Origin: Ypsolopha sequella
Lineage: Eukaryota > Arthropoda > Insecta > Lepidoptera > Ypsolophidae
DNA length: 64,000 nt
Direction: 5' to 3'
NCBI GenBank assembly: GCA_934047225.1
Contig: OW204012.1
Span: 4,216,001 to 4,280,000, forward strand
This document shows, piece after piece, positions 30,039 to 42,129 of this stretch; the first letter of the stretch is position 1; each line of letters starts with the position of its first letter. Both the position numbers and the translations under genes were made by a program. The notes below the pieces were generated by a model. The model searched no databases, was not told the origin of the DNA, and was given only the letters and a program-made list of their open reading frames with translations.

Positions 30039-30527
30039 CAGTGGCGGATCCAGGGGGGGGGCTAGGGGGCTGAAGTTCCCCCAAAGGTAGAACTCATAAA
30101 TTTCTTTTATACTACTATATAATGACGATTTGTTACTTTTGTTGTACTACAGTCTTATATTCACTTATCTATGCATTTTAATAGTACAGGACAAGGGCGT
30201 AATCAGATTATAGTTTCGGGAGGGTTCAACAAAATAAAACGATAAAAAGTGCATGAAAAAAAATTAATATCCATTTTGTTTGTGAAAAATTATTTGCAAA
30301 CGCAAAACGCTTCTAGCAGCGCTGGCAGAAGTGGCAGTTGACCCGGAAAACGTCAAACCAGAGGAGTTGCAACATTTTTATTTTTCGGGGGGGGGTTGAA
30401 CCCCCAGAACCCCCCCCCCCCTGGCTACGCCCATGGTACAGGATATTTATTATGATTTCCTGAAAAAGTTCGATGAAACCTACCCTCACCCCCGCACCCC
30501 CCAAATATGTTTCTGGATCCGCCACTG
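30039..30527. mobile_element. hAT-like element CAGTGGCGGATCC, family U, holding a family R copy
   Basis: Ends CAGTGGCGGATCCAGGGGGG and GGATCCGCCACTG are inverted. Flanks GCTGGGTG (30031-30038) and GCTGGGTA (30528-30535) form an 8-bp duplication with one mismatch. The element at 30192-30435 interrupts it. Confidence 0.88.
30192..30435. mobile_element. hAT miniature element, family R, nested reverse copy
   Basis: Starts CAAGGGCGTAATCAG and ends CCTGGCTACGCCCATG; flanks GTACAGGA are exact (30184-30191, 30436-30443). Inside, AAACGCTTCTAGCAGCGCTG and GACCCGGAAAACGTCAAA are the reverse of 28241-28455. Confidence 0.9.
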
Positions 30528-30955
30528 GCTGGGTAGGTCAGGTTACTACATGAATTGTTTAAATTGTTTAAAGTCAAGAAAATTTGAACCGGAAAATTTT
30601 GGGTAATAACAAAATTATTATGAAACATTTTACGTACTTTTCAGCCAGCCCGTGGTTTGCTCTATATAATAAGACAACTGAAAAACCTAAAAGAGACCTA
30701 GGAAAAATGTTTTTTCATAGAAGCGTTTACAAGTCCGCGATTCTGTAGATTTCGTCTAAAATTTAATATACTTACCGTCAAAATACTTATTATATTGCAC
30801 CTTTACAAAAGCGTTTACTTACCTGCCTTTTATAAAACACTGCCTCATTAAAATGATATTTTTGCAAGGTATCTAAATTTGAACGAAAATTTAATTTCAT
30901 ATTTCGAAATAATAAAATAAAGTCACTTTTATGGGAGAAACTAAAATGATGTTTA

Positions 30956-31256
30956 GGTATAGTACGTTTCAAATACCAAGGCCCCATTGCACTTTAGACG
31001 GTCATTAGGCGTTAACAATAGGATTAGTGATGACAAAAGATAAAGTACGTTTCAAATACCAAGGCCCTATTGCACTACAAACTTAACAATGGGGCTCATA
31101 ATGTTTGCCTTTTGTTATCTAATTTGGAGCACTTCAAATTGGCACGCGTATCTGGCCAGTGGCCAGGTATCTTTTGTTATCACTAATCCTATTGTTAACG
31201 CCTAATGACCGTCTAAAGTGCAATGGGGCCTAGGTATTTGAAACGTACTATATACC
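30956..31256. mobile_element. Foldback element, family V
   Basis: Arms of about 85 bp: GGTATAGTACGTTTCAAATA, CCAAGGCCCCATTGCACTTT, AGACGGTCATTAGGCGTTAA and their inverse at 31170-31256. Inside the loop GTACGTTTCAAATACCAAGG, CCCTATTGCACTA repeats the start of the left arm, so the element contains a second partial left end. Confidence 0.85.
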
Positions 31257-31295
31257 TATGTAAAGTTGCGATTGCAATATTAAGACTGTACCTGA

Positions 31296-31785
31296 GCCTA
31301 GAGCATGACCAACTCCAGGCTATCTAGGATTCGTTTGAAGAAATTCGGACTCTCCTTGTATTGAAAAAAATATATTTGGTTTATTAATCTTTTCTCTAGG
31401 GATCTTACGTATATTCAATGTACTAAGATTTATACTTTCGTAAAAAAAAATGTTTTGCACCCTCTTTTTTATTGGTTTTCAAACGTTCGCTTCAAGAACG
31501 CGGTTAAGAGATCAACTTGTTTTTTTTTTTTCATCAAATAGGTAATAGAAATATGAAGGTACATCACCTAAATTCAATATTTTTTCCCCTACAAAATATT
31601 TCAGTATAAACTAAAAACACACCAATTTGTTGTTTCGCTGCGTGATCACTAGTATTACGCGTCCAAGAAAAAGAGGCCAAAGAGCCAACATATAATCGCC
31701 TCTATGAAAAGCAAATAAAGTCTTTGCCATTAGACTTATTGTGCTGGACGGGTAATAAAAGAAGTTGCTAGGGTATGCCATCCTC
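31296..31785. repeat. Duplicated segment, copy 2 (matches 17083-17717)
   Basis: Alignable along its length with 17083-17717 but lacks the foldback and hAT insertions of that copy. Ends near CCATCCTC at 31779-31785. Provides the unoccupied site GCCTAGAG at 31296-31303. Confidence 0.75.
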
Positions 31786-33149
31786 TTAAATTGTATTGGT
31801 TGACATAGGTAGCAAGTCACTTTTACGGTTGGATAATGAATATCTTTTGCGCGGCAAAATTTCCTGCCGTTGCAGGTTGCTTAGCATCAATTTCACCTGA
31901 AAGGAGGTTGCGTTGCGTATAATTGTGTCCGGAAATTATGAACGTCACCTTCTTTTGTTTGCGCTTACGATGCGTTCGGAAAATAAATTATGGTTACTAT
32001 TTTATTTGCTGGCTGTATGGTGATTAATCTTTGCCGTAATATTTTTAGCGGAAGCCGTCGCGGATTTTGTTTTAAATGTACCTATAGGTTAAATTTTATT
32101 TTTCTGAACACGCATTAATTATTTTCAATTTTTAAATTGGTTGTTTTTATGATTTATAGCGAAATGACTGAAAATTACAAAAGACTTAATTTCAATCGAA
32201 AATGTGGTACAAAAAACATTTTCTGATTTAAATGATAAAAGATTTTGATTGCATTTTTTCTGCTTTTTTTAATCATAATATAAACTCTTTTTTACTTAAA
32301 GGTCAAAAAACTATAAAAAATATATGCAAGCAGATTATTTATTAGGATTTTTTACAAATGCTCTGTTTAACAGCTCTCACGGCAAAATGCGAATAAAGTA
32401 AAAAAAATAATAATGCATTATACATATATCTAATATAAAAATAGTCAAATGTTGTTCTATATCACTTTAGCTTATAAAATCAAATAGTTATAACTTTTAA
32501 CATAAAATACTATAAATATGAAATACACAAACCTTTGTTTAATTTTTGTGCGTTTAAAGGTCTTAAAAAATAGAGAGATAGAAAAATAAATTAGAAACAA
32601 ATTCTCATTCTCAGAGAAAAATAAATGTACAGATTCGGAATAGTTGATCTTGGTGAATAAACTGGATATGATAGGACTATACCCAACGCACAAATTTCCA
32701 CGTGTATATTTGGAAAAGATTATTAAAACGCAAATCTACCTGAATGATTATCTCTCTATGTCTACAAATTTAATCCAAACAAGCGACCCCTATGCACGAT
32801 ATAAATTCCAAGCCCACTTTACTCAACAAAAGCACCCCAATTGAACAAGAAAACAATTATTCCACTTATTTATTACATCTCCCACACCGCAAACATTAAA
32901 TACATAAACAATGAATATAATCCTAAGCGGTTTATTGTCACTGCCCGCCACCCTCGCCCCAGCGTGATGGTTTATACTTGTGAACTGCTGGGGGATCACA
33001 TTGCTCTCTTTTTGAACCATTTGTGATTTTAGAGTTTGAAATGTGAAATTTTGATCACGAAACTAAAATTTATAATTTTTATTGTTGAAGGAGTAAGCTG
33101 AGCGAATTGTCGACATACTGGGGAAGGGCCAAGGTAAAAGCAACCGGAA
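31786..33149. other. No gene recognised
   Basis: AT-rich. Frames at 32644-32844 and 32841-33026 are open on overlapping strands, have no family resemblance, and are not called. 32930-33010 is locally GC-richer. Confidence 0.4.
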
Positions 33150-33205
33150 TTGAAGAGCTTTTATGGCTAGAGGTGTGTCAGTATCGTAGCAGATTTGGTT
33201 GAACG
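33150..33205 (+). repeat. Family G retroelement fragment
   Basis: GAATTGAAGAGCTTTTATGG, CTAGAGGTGTGTCAGTATCG, TAGCAGATTTGG is the reverse of the block at 9185-9245. Confidence 0.6.
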
Positions 33206-33306
33206 AGACTTATTGGATCCATGAAAATGCTTTAATAAATATATGCCTCTATTAGCTTTTTATTTGTAATAAAATAACATTATTATTTGACTAGTTTGTC
33301 TTTAAA

Positions 33307-33495
33307 TGTAGTTAATATATATATATATACACTTAATAAAATAAAATTTAAGTTATTGTGAGATATATTTCGGGCCCTATCCTGGGTCCGGATTATATTG
33401 TGACTGATGCCGGACCCAGGATAGGGCCCGAAATATATCTCACAATAACTTAAATTTTATTTTATTAAGTGTATATATATATATATTAACTACAT
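33307..33495. repeat. Perfect long palindrome around a hammerhead-like motif
   Basis: Arms 33307-33391 and 33410-33495 are inverse copies, including TAATAAAATAAAATTTAAG, GGGCCCTATCCTGGGTCCGG and a TA microsatellite. The 18-bp loop is TTATATTGTGACTGAT-like. The right arm plus loop holds the motif at 33397-33446; the left arm holds only its 3' half. Confidence 0.85.
33397..33446 (+). ncRNA. Hammerhead-ribozyme-like motif
   Basis: ATTGTGA (33397-33403), CTGATGC (33404-33410), stem II CGGACCC/GGGCCCG with an AGGATA loop, GAAATATATC (33430-33439), then TCACAAT (33440-33446). The two outer strands pair perfectly over seven bases (stem I). The predicted cleavage site is after ATC, a permitted NUH triplet. 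The core has C where A9 is canonical, so activity is doubtful for this copy. Confidence 0.5.
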
Positions 33496-33551
33496 AATAA
33501 AATAACACATATACAAGTTTAAATATAATCAATAAATAAAATAAAATTTTG

Positions 33552-33598
33552 TACTTGAAATATATTTCGGCCCTTAGTAGGCCGTCATCAGTCAAGTA
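33552..33598 (-). ncRNA. Hammerhead-ribozyme-like motif, canonical CTGATGA core
   Basis: Minus strand: TACTTGA, CTGATGA, C, GGCC-TACTAAG-GGCC, GAAATATATT, TCAAGTA. Stem I is a perfect 7-bp helix whose sequence differs from the other copies. ATATAT in place of stem III is self-complementary, as expected for dimer-type minimal hammerheads. One extra C precedes stem II. Confidence 0.55.
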
Positions 33599-33801
33599 TG
33601 AATGAAAATGAAAATGAAAATGCTAAGAGATGACACAAAAATAAATATCATGCAATTATTGGTAGTAGTGAAATCTGTGTTATTTACTTACTGTAAATAT
33701 ACAAATAAATGTAGTAGATTTGATATTATAGGTTTCCAAAAATAAAGACAAAGTGAAATGATTTGTGCTCCATATTTACAATCAGTTATAGTTCAATTTT
33801 T

Positions 33802-34248
33802 TTTCAAATTCAAATTCAAATAGTTTATTTTGCGAAGTACATATATATACATTTCACAAGTCAAAATTTAATCTTATAAAAATATATGTAATAAAATAAT
33901 ATATGAAAGTACCTCCACAGTCGAGCCCGGCATCAGCTCTACCACCTTTATGTTTAACGCCACATATTCATATTGGCAAATCGGCCAAGAGCTTTTGCAC
34001 GTGATTGTACTTATTTATTGCCATTTTTTACTTATTTCTGTATTTCGTCCGCCATTTTTTTAAATAAATGTAATATCAAATATCAGAGTCAAATATTTAA
34101 TGTTATAAAAATATATGTAATAAACTAATAAAAAATTAAAGGTTTATTTAATTTATGTAGCAATATATATACGATTAAAATGATAGGTAAAATATATATT
34201 ATACAAGGTGAAATCCAATCAACCGCCCGAACCCATACCGGTGACCCA
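33802..34248 (-). repeat. Composite repeat, family D, copy 3, with SINE scrap
   Basis: TTCAAATTCAAATAGTTTAT, ACAAGTCAAAATTTAATCTT, ATAAAAATATATGTAATAAA, GTTTATTTAATTTATGTAGC and TACAAGGTGAAATCCAATCA, ACCCATACCGG. At 33909-33946 it is interrupted by TACCTCCACAGTCGAGCCCG, GCATCAGCTCTACCACC, the head end of the RTE-tailed SINE. Confidence 0.75.
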
Positions 34249-37200
34249 AGTTTGCAAGAAAGGCCATGCTTTGAGTATAATTTTTAATTTACTGCACCTG
34301 TAAATCTTATAATTTAGCACAATAAAACAATAAAATTCCGAAAACAACACTCCCAAAACGCCCGGTAGCACAAAACGAATTAGCATTCATACGCCAAAGT
34401 AAACAAACAGCGTTACAAAAAGCTATTTATCTCAGCGCCCACAGACCCTCTATTGTCTGAGCAAACAAATAATTACAATGAACCTCTTGAATTACGCGTC
34501 TTGCGCACGAGACTTGAAAAAAAAAACAAAGACCATAGTCACTTGACCCCTCCTTACTTCAAAATTTGTTCAAAGTTGGGATCTTTTGACAGTTTTCGTA
34601 ACTAATAAATGGCAAGGATATCGTGGTTTTGCGGTGATGTAATAAGATTTGGGTAAGAAAGTTCTTGTTGTATTGGTTTTTGTTGTTTTGAATGCAATTG
34701 TGAAATCCTTTTTGTATTCTCCTTATTATATTGGTCAGTTTGCGGTTGACAGCTGATGTCCGACTATGTCATTTTTTTTTCGTGTTTTTGTCAAATTGTA
34801 TGTTTTGACTTTTGCCGGCGGAAAGTGGCCAGTACTTCCCTTCCTGTGGTGGCTATATTTGTGGACAACAAGCAAATATAAGTAAGAACACATGTTTGGC
34901 CTCCAAATGGACAAAGGAACAGCTGGCAGACGACACGAGAAGAAAAATCTTGGATAAGGATAATAGATAATATTAGCCCAGCACGTATTTTTTTTTAACA
35001 GTGGCTATTATACGTCCACCGCGGCCGGCGGAATCGCATTTTAAAGATAAAGATAAAGATAATTTTATTTGCGTCAAATATGGCACAGTGCAGTTGTTAA
35101 ATTTAAAATGTCCAACAAATTTCACCTAAGAAGGTATGCAAATATTTACAATTGTATTATTACATGGAAATAATTTTACTCAAATACACAAACATGGAGG
35201 TCATTGGATATCATAATAATTAAAGTTAAAAAATAAACAGAAACTTACATACATGTCAAAAATATAAAAAAATATCAAAAATATAATAAATTTTAGACGT
35301 CATCCTCCCACTGTCCGGTGGATATTTTATTCAAATTAATAAGAATCCGTCGAAAAACCTGCCATTTTGCGCACACGCGGCGGAATCCTACAGGAAAAAT
35401 AATAAGGCCCAGTATCAAGCTAAACTTTAAGATAAGATAAGATAAGATAAGATATGATTTTTTTTTATCAAAAGACAATAACATGACATTTTTACAATTT
35501 TTAAGCCAAACTGCTCAGTAGCTCTCGGTGTCTACATGTCTTGTTTACAAAGGCTTTTAAATCTAAACTTATTTTAAATACAGGTTTTATTTAAAACAAT
35601 AAGTTATATATTTTTTTATAATTTATGTAAAGCTGAGAAAACACTTTCCATCCTGCACCAACGCTTTTGTTTTTTGATTTGCCTATCCTCCTCTAATCTG
35701 CAAAACTACAGTTAATTTGAATTAGCAGCTAAATTTGGATTTTTAATTTAAAATATTTCCTGTCACAACATTAAAATTTTGTAAAACAAATATTTATGAA
35801 AAATTTCGTGGTGCTCTCCTCAAAAAAGTAGTCCAAAAAGCAATTTTTCCTTAGTTTCAAGACCCATTTTTTTGTTTTTTTTCTATCGAGGAAAGTGCGT
35901 CTTTGGCCCGTCAGAACACATCCATGAAAAGGACATTTATCTTTTTGAAATTTTTAGGTACTAAATTAATAACTATAAAGTTTTCTGCGAAAACTGCATT
36001 TTACTTCATACTGCGCCTTAACTATTATTTCATTATATTTTTGAAAACAAGAAAGGTTTTCGATTTCGCGTAGGTAAGTATATATCAAGAATGAGCTTTT
36101 TCCTTGTGTCAAATTTAGTGTTCAATAAGATTCCTAGATGGCAGTGTCACATACTTTAGCAACAGAATCAAAGACAAAATTTGCAGATTCCAAACAAACC
36201 AAAAACCACTTTGACATTGATTGCTAAGGAATAAGGAACATATTTTATCTATGCTGACATGGACACCGACATCTGGCGGAAAGTCAAGAACTAAGAAAAA
36301 AAAAACAACGAGAAAAACACTCATTCAGTAAAAACTATGGGGGTCGGTTCGCTCCACTCCACTTTTCCATAGAAAAAGAAAATCTTATTGCCATTGTCAA
36401 CCCATAGAATAGCAAAAGAAACTTGTCAAAAGGTACAGAGACACAAATCAGGATTGATTCTAATGCAATTTACCTACAGCAGATTGGCAAAAAAAACTGA
36501 ATGGTTTCGGTAACAACAAACATTACCTTTACAACGCTTCAACGCTTCGGTCACTTTGCCTTGATACCTTTGCCGATTGCAAAAAAAAAAGAAAAGAAAA
36601 AAGGTAAGCTCTATGGGCCAAACGATATGTCACTGGCCGGTCACAAAAGCCGCTATTAACGTCAAAATATTTTCAAAATAAGAACACGCGTCGCCGGGGG
36701 CTCGCCTTTGCAGACACCGCTTCAAAAGCCGGCCGGGGCAAAATTGTAAAATGGGTGTTATATTGTAATTGTAACTATTATAAGCAAATAAATGTTTATG
36801 TTTTTGTACTTAATTATTTAATACTCTTGCTAAAAATCAATAATAGTAAATGTTTACCTACTTGTATAGATGTGATCGCAAAGTTCAATAAAAACAAAAC
36901 GCCATTTAAAATACCTACAAAACATTAATCGGTTAAAAGGAATTCAAAGGCATAAAAAACACATTGAATATATGTAATCACTTGTTTGAAATCGTTGACA
37001 CAAAACCATTATCCATAATTTATTTATTGTATATCAAATATTTGTATGTAAGTGTAGCAATAAAATAATTCCTATCTATTTTATAATAGATTTCACGAAC
37101 CGGATGCCTAAAATTAAATTAAAAAAACAACTTCCGTTCTCACAAACTGTATGTGACTGGAATTCGAATCGAAGTATTAAGAATCGTATTTTATACAAAT

Positions 37201-37389
37201 TAAATTGGCTTAGCAACTTTTAACCGATGCCAGCACTCGAGGGTGGATAAAAAAATAAACCCTTTTATCTATGGTGGCAGGAAGCGCGCGAAACCGAATG
37301 TCAGCATGACATTTACACAAAACTGCAGTATAATCGATTAATTAAGTAAAATAAATCAAAAATAATCCTATAAACTCCATGCCAACAGC
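34249..37389. other. No gene recognised; GATAA microsatellite
   Basis: 35426-35455 is a short AAGAT/GATAA tandem. 35030-35045 (GCGGCCGGCGGAATCGC) and 35375-35390 (ACACGCGGCGGAATCC) share a small GC-rich block in AT-rich DNA. Short open frames (35293-35484, 36115-36324) look composition-driven. I found no repeat ends. Confidence 0.45.
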
Positions 37390-37437
37390 AAAAAAGTCTT
37401 GCTTAGTTTCTTGCCCTTCTTCTCAGCAAGGCTAATT
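37390..37437. repeat. Retroelement 3' UTR scrap, second copy
   Basis: AAAGTCTTGCTTAGTTTCTT, GCCCTTCTTCTCAGCAAGGC, TAAT as at 22688-22740. Confidence 0.5.
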
Positions 37438-38344
37438 TTATTGTATAAGCAGGTATTATTTCATAAAATTTAATTATTTACATATTATTTCATGCTTGTT
37501 TTACATTTATTTGGCTCATTTGTTATAATAAAATGGATGTTTAATGTAAATTATGTACCTAAATATATATTTTTCTCTTTTTGTTTTTAAAGTTATCCGA
37601 CAGGGATCCTTTTGCGTGGCTGGTGATCGGCCGGTTTTAGAGAGGGACGGTCTGGTTGTTGGTGTGCGCGGATGGATCCATTTTCGGACTAAAATGCTTT
37701 AAAAGATATTTAAAACCGATTAACTGAAAGAGTAGACCAAAATAACAAAAATTGATTTTTATTATCATTACTTTATATACATTTACATATATAAATTAAC
37801 GATTAATAAATAAAAATATGAATTTTGAAAGTCTTGAACCGCGCAAACATTGATCTAAAATAGCCTATGTAGTTATGTATGATGCAAACAAAACGTTTCG
37901 TAGCTGAAATAAAAAAACCTGTTATTTTTATCTTCAGCCTGCTCCTTGACCTAGTGAACTTTCCTCAATAGTATGCAGTTTTTTAGCTGCATTTTTTCTA
38001 CAACGTGCCCGGTTAAAGATCGCGCATATTTTGTGCGATTGTGCGCGCGACGTGTGTGGTCCGCGCGGCAGTCGACGCGTCAAACCGTGTTCGAATTTCA
38101 AATAGGCGTTCGATATTTAAAATTATTTTATAGGTTTTACCCAAGAAGTTTATATTATGAACTCCTTGGTTTTATCCGTTTTACCCTAAAAGGTTTTACC
38201 CCACTTTCAGGTGGTTTTAACTTCCTTTGAAGGGGCTCTTGGTAAAAATTACTGAAAAGTAGACAGTACTAATGGAGTATCTTCTTTTATCACAAAATGT
38301 ATAACATTTTATTCCAAAAATCTCTTCTGTTTATTATAAGGAAA
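37438..38344. other. No gene recognised
   Basis: A frame at 37973-38230 contains GC-rich GCGCGCGACGTGTG DNA but translates to a sequence with no known motif and no splice context. Not called. Confidence 0.4.
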
Positions 38345-38712
38345 AAGATTAATTTAATTAAATATTTTTCAATGCAAGTACTCGTAAAGGCCTACTTTTT
38401 ATGCCTCAAAACCGAACAGAAAGTCGATTATTTTGCCCTAGGGCTTTATTATTATAATTTTTTTTATTTATTTACAATGGTTGGCTAACCTGCAGCCTTT
38501 CCTGTGTACCATAAATGTTATACTTTTTTTTCCACTGTTTAACAGCTCTGGATACAGACCTTTTAAGCCAATTATAATTTAAAGTTCACAAAATTATATT
38601 TGTTTTATTTCCTCACACTATGCATTGAAAAACGTAGTATGATACACGGGCGTAAGAACAATAAATTACTTGGTTACGTCCTCGTGATTTATTCCTTTTC
38701 GCCCTTGTAGCA
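38345..38712 (-). mobile_element. Non-LTR retrotransposon 3' UTR, same family as 12007-13362
   Basis: Minus-strand blocks CTTACGCCCGTGTATCATAC, TTTTCAATGCATAGTGTGAG, TCCAGAGCTGTTAAACAGTG, GCCCTAGGGCAA, GACTTTCTGTTCGGTTTTG match 12770-13150 in order. No coding part remains. Confidence 0.75.
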
Positions 38713-39699
38713 TAAACTACTATTAAGAATAGAGCAATCTATCATTTTATTCATTAATATAAGACTATCATTGATATAACAATAAAATCATAATCAAGAG
38801 ATTTTAAAAACTATTAAGGTTTATTTTACATAATAAATACTTATCTCATTGGTAGTCATTTTGCGCGTTCAATGAATAATGTAGGTAATCCGCAAATATA
38901 TCTTTAATTCATCAAATGATTTAATTTCTCGAGCAGTATGAAGTTTTCAAGATACGAGATACTGCCAGTCAAAAATGTAAATATCTCAACTACACATACT
39001 TTCCAGAGATAAATATTTATTAATTTAAAAATCATAAATAAATGCGGCCATGTTTTTCCGCAGCTCGATTCGAAATTCAAATCTGCGTTCTAAACTGCGT
39101 TCCGAATCGAATAATTGGTACGGATTCCTTCACAAAATCTTTAGCCGCAAAAATCGACACCAGACGTTTCGTGCGCCGAAACCGAGTTCTAAAATTAAAA
39201 AAAGGAACTACAATTGGCTCGTCTAGATGCTTATCTATGGGCTCCTAATGGGCCATTGTATTTCGAGCGCCGGAATTTAGAATTTAAAATGACTTTTTTT
39301 AGTTTAATTACAGCAATTTTTACGGATGTCACTCGACCCGGTCAGGCTTTTTAGGAAACATGATTCCGATTCGAATAGTGGCGTCAATGTCTTCAGCTTT
39401 GTCTACAAAAGGTATTGTCTTTGATTAAATTCTCTTGAAATTGAGAGAACTGATAACATTGTCTTTGGTGTTCAACCCAGTTTTTTTTTAATTAAAATTC
39501 CGAAAAAGTGATTGCTGCATTGATATAGCAAAGTTTGCTGCCTAAAACAAAGTAGAAAAATATTGTTTTTCACAGTCTTTTTTAACTTTACCTCCAAGGA
39601 TTACCTTGGCAGGTAAAGTCAACCGAAAATTTCGCATCATATTCCCATTTATGTCATGTTGTGGCCATATTGTAGAATTGACAATTTCATGATCTATAT
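38713..39699. other. No gene recognised
   Basis: AT-rich, with a 39055-39120 block where GATTCGAAATTC and CCGAATCGAATAAT are loosely inverted. The frame at 39042-39248 crosses it and is not called. Confidence 0.4.
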
Positions 39700-39950
39700 A
39701 AGAAAGGTGTTAGGTGTCGGTCTCCTCGCTCCGCTCCGCTTCGTTCCGCTCCGCTTCGTTTGGCTCCCGAATTTGTAATTACCAGGGGGGCAATTGCCAG
39801 TCTGTCGAATTAACCTTCTCGACCGAAAAACCTGTTTTATCAGTCGAACTCCATACATTTTTAGCTTGAGTTTTAGCAGTCTCGCTTCGACTATTTCTAT
39901 AGCCTCCCAGCAACCTACATACACGCCTCGCTTCGCTCATCGTTTTTTTT
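39700..39950. repeat. GC-rich CTCCGCTTCG-type repeat
   Basis: CTCGCTCCGCTCCGCTTCG repeated at 39724-39767, then CTTCGCTCATCG at 39931. Reverse strings occur at 4612-4648, and others at 46390-46470 and 48480-48505. It contrasts strongly with the AT-rich surroundings. The minus-strand frame at 39694-39924 is repeat-driven. Confidence 0.6.
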
Positions 39951-41876
39951 ATATCACGTCATGATATGGCCACGAGGAAGAAATCCAAATCAGTTTAATG
40001 GCAACTTCCAAACCAAAGTCAGAAAGCCTCCAAAACTTTTCCAAAATTTTCCAAAAAAATCCCGGCAGATCTTCGGGAAACATTTACTTCAAGTTACGAG
40101 CTTTCTATTTCATTGTAAAAGTATAAGAATTCATGAAAAAAACGTTTATTTTTATTGAATAAATATTATTTTAAAGCCTTTTTTTAGCTTAAGTATTAAT
40201 TAAAATTAAAAAAGTATTAATTATTATCGAGATATATTTCGACCAACTTCGTTTATTTTTATTTTTGCAACTAAAGTTATACATATGTTTATGTTTGTAT
40301 GATTGGGTTATTCCCTTGAATGTAGGACAACAATGCTTGAGTCGATTTTTATGTCCACCAGTGTAGTTGAACGAAAAACCTTTACATGATCTAGTATTAT
40401 ATTATCTGTGATAGAACTATTTTATTAGCCCAGCCGGATGGACGAGCCAATGGCTGAAAACTGAAAGGACTTTTTGACAAATCCCTAAAAAAAAACTTCG
40501 TTTACACACATAAAAATACTATCCTTTCGCCCGCAGCTCCGCCCGCGTTTATACAATCTTTGCTACGATTTCGGCTTGGTGGTTATTTTATTAGCATCCC
40601 TTATCTTATAGATATGTTATTTAATTCACCGCTGATATTATATGATACGATGTACCCTACTAAATCTGCTCCTGAATAAATACCCAGAAATTGATATTTT
40701 TAATATTAGTTTATCAAAGTTTGTTCTTGTTAGAATTTTTTTAAGCATTTAGTGTCATAAGTGTTAAAATTGTGTTAACACAAATTTGAACACAGGTTTT
40801 AAAACCTGTGTTCAAATTTGTTAATGTGTTAATAACTTAGCGTACGAGTTGGTGAAAGTCACTGTTAGTAGGCTAAGGTTCTAAAGTAAAATAAATAAAT
40901 AACATATGCTGGTATAGTCAGCAAAATGTTATAAAATTTTATGAAACCAATGTAATGCTTTGGACTTCATGAAAATATGGATACATTTACATATGAAATT
41001 GCCAAAATTTTCTTACAGATTCATAAGTTCATATTTCCTGTAATTTAATAGCTACTTATTTCAATTATTTGTTTTTTATTTGAACTTTGTTTTCAAGGTT
41101 TTACATCTACACAATAAATTTTGTTTTTATTTTCAGTTTGATTATAAAAAAATTATCTTCAAAAACAATTCGTCCTAAATGCCATACATTTCCATGATTT
41201 TCATAATATTTTTTTACAGATGACATTTTTCAAAAATTAAATTAATCTTAGCTTAATGCTGTCTCATTCATACACATGAGAAATTACATAATTTGGATTA
41301 GTCATTCCTAAAAAAAAATGCAAAAAATGTTGGTACTGAAAATTGAGTTTCCTTCAAATTCTCTATAGAAAACGGCAATATCATATGTAAAGACCTAATA
41401 AATCGCAACGTGACACATGCATTGGTACAAAGATCAGTGGCAGAGGGGTGAAACTGTGAAACAAAGATGGTAGCGGCGTTAGTTCCGTTTATGGTCACAA
41501 CCAATCCACGCGCAATAAGATCCTTGTAGCATTATATAAGATAGATATGTGTTTTATATAAGATAGACTATATATAGTAATATTGTCATCAAATTAAACT
41601 AATAGATATAATAAAATCAAAGTATCCCAAATGCAGTAAGCCGCTTTTGGTAACTGTCACTTTCGAGACGGGCTTTTAGGTCAGTGTAGGTGATAAGGAC
41701 TGTCTTTGTGTAGATTGTTTTAGGATACAATTAGCACATCTTTATATTTTGTACAACATATTGCATGCTATTGTTTTTATTGGATAAGTGCTTCTGTATG
41801 TTTTTTTTTTTTGATTCAATAAATAATTTTTGTATTTGTATTTGTATTAATACAGTATGGCAACTAAAGTTATCAC
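39951..41876. other. No gene; half hammerhead-like motif and a palindrome
   Basis: 40229-40252 reads ATCGAGATATATTTCGACCA, the inverse of the 3' half of the hammerhead-like motif, with no CTGANGA. 40782-40820 is a perfect palindrome AAATTTGAACACAGGTTTT followed by its inverse. Otherwise unreadable AT-rich DNA. Confidence 0.5.
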
Positions 41877-42096
41877 CAGGGTTGCCAACTCGATAGCACG
41901 GTCACAAAATAACCACTCACAGAATTTTTACTCCGCATAACTAGCGTTAACAGGCGCACATAGACGCGTACGTACGACGATCTCGGATGAAGTCGGTCGA
42001 ATGCCAATACGAAATTCTGCCGAGATCATCATACGTACGCGTCTATGCATGTGTGCGTCTGTTTTCGCTCCGTCGCGTCGTCGAGTTGGCCTTCTG
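41877..42096. mobile_element. hAT-like miniature element CAGGGTTGCCAACTCGA
   Basis: Left CAGGGTTGCCAACTCGA and right TCGAGTTGGCCTTCTG are inverted; a second inner pair GCACATAGACGCGTACGTAC / GTACGCGTCTATGCATGTG flanks the centre with GATCTCGG / CCGAGATC. No clear target duplication. No ORF. Confidence 0.7.
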
Positions 42097-42129
42097 GTAG
42101 TCTATTTTGTGGCACGGTTGAGTGCAAAA

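Noticed and set aside
37973..38230. 85-codon frame in a GC-richer patch
   Set aside because: No motif, no splice sites I trust, no similarity between neighbouring frames and known proteins.
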